This document shows positions 6,616 to 10,926 of a DNA stretch of 10,926 nucleotides, piece by piece. Source of the DNA: JANXDG01 sp964521665 (GTDB taxonomy: Bacteria; Elusimicrobiota; Endomicrobiia; DTEH01); the NCBI GenBank assembly GCA_964521665.1, contig CAZFSG010000043.1, positions 1 to 10,926 on the forward strand, written 5' to 3'. The notes under the pieces were generated by a model, which was not told the origin of the DNA, did not search any database, and saw only the letters and a program-made list of their open reading frames with translations. Made by a program: the position numbers and the translations under genes. Within the stretch, counting starts at the first letter, position 1. Each line of letters begins with the position of its first letter.

Positions 6616-8041
6616 AGGTTTAATAAAAAATATTAGTTATAATACTTTATCAAATCTTTTGTCAATAATCTTAGGTTTGTTGTTAAACATACTTATTGCA
6701 AGAATTTTACAGCCTCAACAAATGGGTGAGTATTCATATGTTGTATGGTTTATAAGTTTTTTGTCTACATTAGTATTGTTAGGAATACCTAATACTTTGA
6801 CAAAATATATAGCGCAGTTTTATCCAAAAGAAAAAGAAAAAATAAAAGATATATTTTATAGTTTGACGAAAATTGTTATTATATCTTTCTTTGTTGCCAA
6901 CTTTATTTTCTTAGTTTATTTATTGTTTTCGTTTAAGAATTATCAACTTTTGTTATATATTTTTTTAGGCATCGTTATTATAACACTAAATGCTATATTC
7001 AGAAGTATTGTTATAGGATTAGAAAAATTTAATATTGTAGCATTAGACACTGTTGTGAATTTATCATTACAGATTTTATTGGTGGGGATTATTTTAAGAA
7101 AAATTTCTGTTTGGCAAGTAATGTTGTGGATATATCTGTTTTGTCTGGTAATATCAACAATTTTGTTTTATTTTTTTATAAAAAAAGATGTGAAATATTT
7201 TATAAGTTCTGCTAAGTTTGATAAAGTTACAACTGAAGAAAAACAAAAGATATATAAATACCTGTTTTATATATCTATATCTCTTTTGATAAATATGATT
7301 GTATGGGAGAGGTCTGAAATATTTTTTCTTAAAATATTTTCTATTCCACAAGATTTAGCTTTTTATTCCATAGCATTTACTTTAGCTTATTTCCCTAACA
7401 AAATATTAACTTTTGGTAATGTTTTGTTACCTTTTATGTCAAAAATATATGGTGAAAAAGATTTTAAACTTACATCGTATTATACACAAATTACAGATTT
7501 TGTTTCTTTTTTACTTATACCAGTGTATCTTTTTATTTTTGTATTTTCATCAATTATTATAGAAGTTTTATATGGAGCAAGTTATATACCTGTTGGCAAT
7601 ATTTTAAAAATACTTATTATAGCAAGTTTAGTATCTGGTATTAGTAGTGTAGCTACTGCGTATGTCCAAGCAATAGAAAAAACAGATATGATATTTAAAA
7701 TAGGTGTTTTTGTAGCAATTGTTAATATTTTATTAGATTTTTTGCTAATACCAAAATATAAAAGTTTAGGAGCTGCGTATGCAAACAGTGTTGCACAACT
7801 TATAGGCTGTTTTTTAGGAACAGCTTATATTATATTTGTACATAAAGCAAGATTTCCATTGTTTAAAATTATAAAATATGTGTTAACAAGTGTTGTATTA
7901 CTTTATATTGTTCAGATTTTGAATTTAAAACTTCCTTTACTAAAACTTTTAATTTATTCAATTTTGTTTTTTGTAATCTATGCTGCTTTGAATTATAAAG
8001 AAATTTATGGTATTATAAATTTCTATAAAATTACAAAATGA
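6608..8041 (+). CDS. wzx: Wzx-like polysaccharide flippase (MVF/MATE superfamily)
   Basis: The 477-residue polytopic inner-membrane protein has about 12-14 hydrophobic segments. It should move the lipid-linked repeat unit from the cytoplasmic to the periplasmic face. Typical family blocks are the N-terminal IARILQPQQMGEYSYV (30-45), GIPNTLTKYIAQFYP (59-73), a charged residue within a span at WERSEIFFLKIF (233-244), and NILLDFLLIPKYKSLGAA (373-390). Length is normal for Wzx/RfbX proteins. I chose ATG 6608 over an in-frame TTG at 6575: the ATG lies 7 nt after a modest GGA, and MNKGLIKN is a standard flippase N-terminus. It overlaps the methyltransferase end by 8 nt and the following gene by an ATGA. 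All five arginine codons are AGR. Confidence 0.92.
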   Translation: MNKGLIKNISYNTLSNLLSIILGLLLNILIARILQPQQMGEYSYVVWFISFLSTLVLLGIPNTLTKYIAQFYPKEKEKIKDIFYSLTKIVIISFFVANFIFLVYLLFSFKNYQLLLYIFLGIVIITLNAIFRSIVIGLEKFNIVALDTVVNLSLQILLVGIILRKISVWQVMLWIYLFCLVISTILFYFFIKKDVKYFISSAKFDKVTTEEKQKIYKYLFYISISLLINMIVWERSEIFFLKIFSIPQDLAFYSIAFTLAYFPNKILTFGNVLLPFMSKIYGEKDFKLTSYYTQITDFVSFLLIPVYLFIFVFSSIIIEVLYGASYIPVGNILKILIIASLVSGISSVATAYVQAIEKTDMIFKIGVFVAIVNILLDFLLIPKYKSLGAAYANSVAQLIGCFLGTAYIIFVHKARFPLFKIIKYVLTSVVLLYIVQILNLKLPLLKLLIYSILFFVIYAALNYKEIYGIINFYKITK

Positions 8042-9228
8042 AAAAAATAATAATTTTGACTCCAATCTTACCTTACCCACCTGATGATGGTTCAAGATTA
8101 AGAACATATCAAGTAATAAATTTTTTATCAGAAAAGTGTGAAGTAGATTTATTGAGTTTTTATTTGCATGGTGAAGATATAATTTCTGCAAAAAAGTTTT
8201 ATGAGAAATTTTGTAAAAATATATTTTTTTTGCTTCAGACAAGATCAAAATTTAATTTAATATCTAAATTGTTTATTTATTTTCCTACTGATAAAATAAT
8301 AAAAGAGATAAATAAAATACTTTTACAAAACAATTACGAGGCAATAATAGTAGAGAAGTTGATAATGCTTTCGTATCTAAATAAAAAAGTGTTTAAAAAA
8401 TATAAAGTAGTCTTAGATAGTTGGGGAATAGATAGCCAAATTACTTATCAGCTTTTTTTAAACGAAAAAAATCTATTTCGAAAAATCTTTAAATTTTTAA
8501 ACTATATAAGACATTTACTTATTGAGATTTATTTACTATCAAAATCTCAAAATCTTGTTGCTATAACTGATAATGTTTATTATTTTTATAAGAAGATTTT
8601 TAAACATAAAAATATCTATCTTATACCAAATGCGGTAGATCTCAATTATTACAAACCCTCAGATTGTGAAATAGAAAAAGGAAGTATAGTTTTTGTTGGC
8701 ATAATGAACTTTTTGCCTAATATAGATGCAGTTAATTTTTTTGTTAATGAAGTTTTGCCAAAAATGAAAAATAAATTAAAAGTTAAGTTTTATATAGTTG
8801 GGAAAAATCCAACACAAGAAGTTTTAAATCTTCATAATGGTTCAGATGTTATTGTTACCGGTTTTGTTGATGATGTTAGAGAATATATCTGGAGATCTGA
8901 AGTAGTTGTAGTACCTTTACGAATGGGGTCTGGACTTAGAAATAAAGTTATTCAGGCAATGGCATGTGGTAAAGTTGTTATCGCCACCACTGAAGCTTGT
9001 GAAGGACTTAATGTTAAAGATGGCGAAAATATTCTTATTGCTGATACTTCTGATGAGTTTGTAGAGAAGATAATAAAAGTATTTAATGATACAGAATTAA
9101 AAATGAAAATAGAAAAAAATGCAAGAAAATATGTTGAAGAAAATTTTTCTTATGATATAATTAAAGAGAAATGGATTAATATGTATGAGGAAATACTCAA
9201 TAATAATCATAACAGCAGACAGACATAA
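8038..9228 (+). CDS. Family 4 glycosyltransferase
   Basis: The 396-residue GT-B enzyme opens with IIILTPILPYPPDDGSRLRT (4-23), like GT4 proteins that start with a PPxxG(x)RxRT loop. Donor-side features are IVFVGIMNFLPNIDAVNFF (217-235), VTGFVDDVREYI (273-284) and the subgroup block PLRMGSGLRNKVIQAMACGK (293-312), followed by VVIATTEACEGL. In relatives as I recall them that block has Glu where this protein has Gln306. Sequence up to about MYEEIL (382-387) looks like a complete family C-terminus. The last nine residues (NNNHNSRQT) are encoded inside the next gene's start and look like run-on in another frame. The start overlaps the flippase stop as ATGA with no Shine-Dalgarno. Sugar specificity cannot be inferred. 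Confidence 0.88.
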   Translation: MKKIIILTPILPYPPDDGSRLRTYQVINFLSEKCEVDLLSFYLHGEDIISAKKFYEKFCKNIFFLLQTRSKFNLISKLFIYFPTDKIIKEINKILLQNNYEAIIVEKLIMLSYLNKKVFKKYKVVLDSWGIDSQITYQLFLNEKNLFRKIFKFLNYIRHLLIEIYLLSKSQNLVAITDNVYYFYKKIFKHKNIYLIPNAVDLNYYKPSDCEIEKGSIVFVGIMNFLPNIDAVNFFVNEVLPKMKNKLKVKFYIVGKNPTQEVLNLHNGSDVIVTGFVDDVREYIWRSEVVVVPLRMGSGLRNKVIQAMACGKVVIATTEACEGLNVKDGENILIADTSDEFVEKIIKVFNDTELKMKIEKNARKYVEENFSYDIIKEKWINMYEEILNNNHNSRQT

Positions 9229-10183
9229 TATACTGAAAAATTGTATTGATAAACTGCTTGAGTTTGATATTGATAAAAAAGCAGAAATAATTGTTGTTGA
9301 TGCTAGTGAAAAAAGTTTTGTCTATGATAGAATTAATGATATTAAATACATTAAGGTAAAACCACAAGAAAAAGGTTTTTCAAATCAAAGAAATATCGGT
9401 ATTCAAAATGCAGAAACACCATATGTTATTTTTATTGATGATGATGTGGAAATTACTAAAAACTGGTTTGATAAATTTACTTCTGAGTTTGAAAAATATG
9501 AAGATAAAGTTTTTGGTGCAATGGGTGCTGTTTTCCCAAAACAGAGTAATATTATAAGTTTTGTATGTGGAGTTTTAGGACATCCTGGTGGTGGGTTTAG
9601 ACTACATAATTTTTCGAAAAGAGAGAATATTTTTTTAAGTCAAGTTGCAACCTGCAACACTATTTTAAATAAAAAAATAGTTGAGGATGTTGGAATGTTT
9701 GATGTAGAAAATAAATTTGGGTCAGAAGATAGTGAACTTTGTTTGCGAATAATGAAAAACTATGGTAGTAATAAGTTTGTTTTTGTTCCTGATGCTTTAG
9801 TATGGCATTATTCGCCAGAGAAATTTTTAAAGTTTATCGAATGGTATATAAGAAGAGGGATTTCAGATATTGACCTTTACTTAAGACATTCTATACACCT
9901 TAACTACATTATTAAAACTTCAGTAATTTTAAAATTTTTACCTTTTTTAATTTTTGGATTTTTTTATAAAAAATTACTGCTTCTATTTCTTTTTCTTTAT
10001 TATATATGGCAACTTTTTAAACATAAATTTATGGTTAAATATTTTTCATACTATAATTTTAAATGGTATAAAAAAATATTTATTTTTTTAACATTCCCAA
10101 TTTTAAAATTCATTGCTGATTTAATGTTTGATTTTGGGAGAATAAAAAGATTTTTTGATGTAAAGATAAAAAGAATGTTATGA
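9185..10183 (+). CDS. Family 2 glycosyltransferase with hydrophobic C-terminal segment
   Basis: This 332-residue GT-A enzyme has the first strand YSIIIITADR (4-13), EIIVVDAS (34-41), KGFSNQRNIGI (63-73) and a clear metal-binding DDD at 85-87 within IFIDDDVEI. SEDSELCLRI (180-189) supplies the catalytic ED at 181-182, and VWHYSP (206-211) follows. Residues about 245-280 and 296-311 are strongly hydrophobic, so the enzyme is probably held at the membrane near the lipid-linked acceptor. The ATG at 9185 is chosen because the GT2 core begins three residues later, leaving no room for a later start. This makes a 44-nt overlap with the upstream gene; a weak GGA lies 9 nt before. The gene ends in an ATGA overlap with the next. 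Arginine codons are 12 AGR of 13. Confidence 0.88.
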   Translation: MRKYSIIIITADRHNILKNCIDKLLEFDIDKKAEIIVVDASEKSFVYDRINDIKYIKVKPQEKGFSNQRNIGIQNAETPYVIFIDDDVEITKNWFDKFTSEFEKYEDKVFGAMGAVFPKQSNIISFVCGVLGHPGGGFRLHNFSKRENIFLSQVATCNTILNKKIVEDVGMFDVENKFGSEDSELCLRIMKNYGSNKFVFVPDALVWHYSPEKFLKFIEWYIRRGISDIDLYLRHSIHLNYIIKTSVILKFLPFLIFGFFYKKLLLLFLFLYYIWQLFKHKFMVKYFSYYNFKWYKKIFIFLTFPILKFIADLMFDFGRIKRFFDVKIKRML

Positions 10184-10926
10184 GAAAAATATCAGCAGTT
10201 TTAATTGTAAGAAACGAAGAAAAAAATATTGAAAGATGTCTTGAAAGTATAAAATGGGTAAACGAAATAATAATTGTTGACCAATCATCTACTGATAAAA
10301 CTGTTGAACTTGCAAAAAAATATACGGATAAAATTTTTATTACTGAAAATAAACTTATATGTAATCCTGATAGAGAATACGGTATTTCAAAAACTACAAA
10401 TGACTGGATTTTATTAATAGAAGCAGATGAAGTTGTTGATGAAAATTTACAAAAAGAAATAATATCTGCTGTTAATGAGAATAAATACGATATTTTCTTT
10501 ATTCCAGTTAAAACATTTTTTATAGGTAAATGGATTAAAACTTGTGGTTGGTGGCCATCATATATACCAAGATTGTTTAGAAAAGGTTGTATTAGATTTC
10601 AATCCTCAATACACACAAATGGCGAGTTGTTAAGCAAAAAAGTTGCCTATCTTAAAAATCCTATCTTACATTATTCTTACAATAGTATTGACGATTGGAT
10701 TGATAAGTTTAAAAGATATACAACTGTTATAGCAATAGAGAGTTACCAAAAAGGTTTAAAAGTAAATCTTAAAAATACAGTTAAAGAATTATTATTAAAA
10801 CCGATATACTTTTTTGTTTTAAAATTTTTTGTTTTAAAAGGATATAAAGATGGTTGGCGTGGTTTGTTTATAAGTTTATCTTCTGCATTAACGATAATAA
10901 TGAGTTATTTTAAGTTAATCGAATTA
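10180..10926 (+). CDS. WaaE/KdtX-like family 2 glycosyltransferase, 3' end cut by window
   Basis: The frame is open from ATG 10180 to the last base, giving 249 residues with no stop. The N-terminus ISAVLIVRNEEKNIERCLES (4-23) and EIIIVDQSSTDKT (29-41) are typical of GT2 enzymes in the WaaE/KdtX-like group, which act in lipopolysaccharide core and polysaccharide synthesis. The usual DADE block reads EADE (81-84) after NDWILLI. WWPSYIPRLFRKG (124-136), IHTNGEL (144-150) and a C-terminal YKDGWRGL (222-229) near hydrophobic stretches also fit. Such proteins are around 250-290 residues, so it is probably nearly complete. The start overlaps the upstream stop as ATGA. Arginine codons are 8 AGA and 1 CGT. 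Substrate is unknown. Confidence 0.85.
   Translation, partial: MRKISAVLIVRNEEKNIERCLESIKWVNEIIIVDQSSTDKTVELAKKYTDKIFITENKLICNPDREYGISKTTNDWILLIEADEVVDENLQKEIISAVNENKYDIFFIPVKTFFIGKWIKTCGWWPSYIPRLFRKGCIRFQSSIHTNGELLSKKVAYLKNPILHYSYNSIDDWIDKFKRYTTVIAIESYQKGLKVNLKNTVKELLLKPIYFFVLKFFVLKGYKDGWRGLFISLSSALTIIMSYFKLIEL

Noticed and set aside
4043..8231. T8 and A8 tracts inside genes (for example 2713-2720, 4043-4050, 8224-8231) as phase-variation switches.
   Set aside because: Runs of 7-8 are common throughout this AT-rich sequence, none is longer than 8 that I noticed, and all genes are in frame; there is no specific sign of slippage control.

Overview
The window is part of a surface-polysaccharide (exopolysaccharide or O-antigen type) biosynthesis locus from a very AT-rich bacterium (low GC by eye; not counted). 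All eight genes lie on the + strand and are read with the ordinary bacterial code: TGA and TAA both end genes. A Wzz domain fused to a tyrosine kinase in one chain, plus a Wzx-type flippase and a Wzy/WaaL-type membrane protein, suggests a diderm with Wzx/Wzy-dependent assembly. The hairpin repeats and composition would suit an uncultivated low-GC lineage, but I cannot name a phylum from the sequence.

Layout. Bases 1-272 hold no supported gene; they carry several REP-like hairpins, a weak promoter candidate and a good Shine-Dalgarno. Bases 273-2150 encode a Wzc-like polysaccharide co-polymerase/BY-kinase. Bases 2151-2416 are a second non-coding stretch with the same hairpin families in a different order. 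From 2417 to the window end seven genes are packed head to tail: O-antigen polymerase/ligase family protein, GT2 glycosyltransferase, GT4 glycosyltransferase fused to a SAM-dependent methyltransferase, Wzx-like flippase, a second GT4, a second GT2, and a WaaE/KdtX-like GT2 cut by the window edge.

How they work together (inference from families). The glycosyltransferases would build a repeat unit on a lipid carrier on the cytoplasmic face, the methyltransferase domain may methylate the sugar or cap the chain, the flippase turns the lipid-linked unit outward, the Wzy-type protein polymerises it, and the Wzc-type protein controls chain length and export. The initiating sugar-phosphate transferase, the outer-membrane exporter and nucleotide-sugar synthesis genes are not in the window and presumably lie outside it. 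Three junctions are ATGA overlaps, one overlaps by 8 nt, one by 44 nt and one has a 3-nt gap, so genes 2-8 look like a translationally coupled operon.

Points worth a second look are the shuffled hairpin modules on both sides of the kinase gene, with compensatory base changes; the GT4-methyltransferase fusion; a sharp change in arginine codon use at about 3805; and altered residues at usually conserved positions in several enzymes. I found no CRISPR array, tRNA, rRNA, transposase or defence system, and nothing that amounts to a clearly new biological system.
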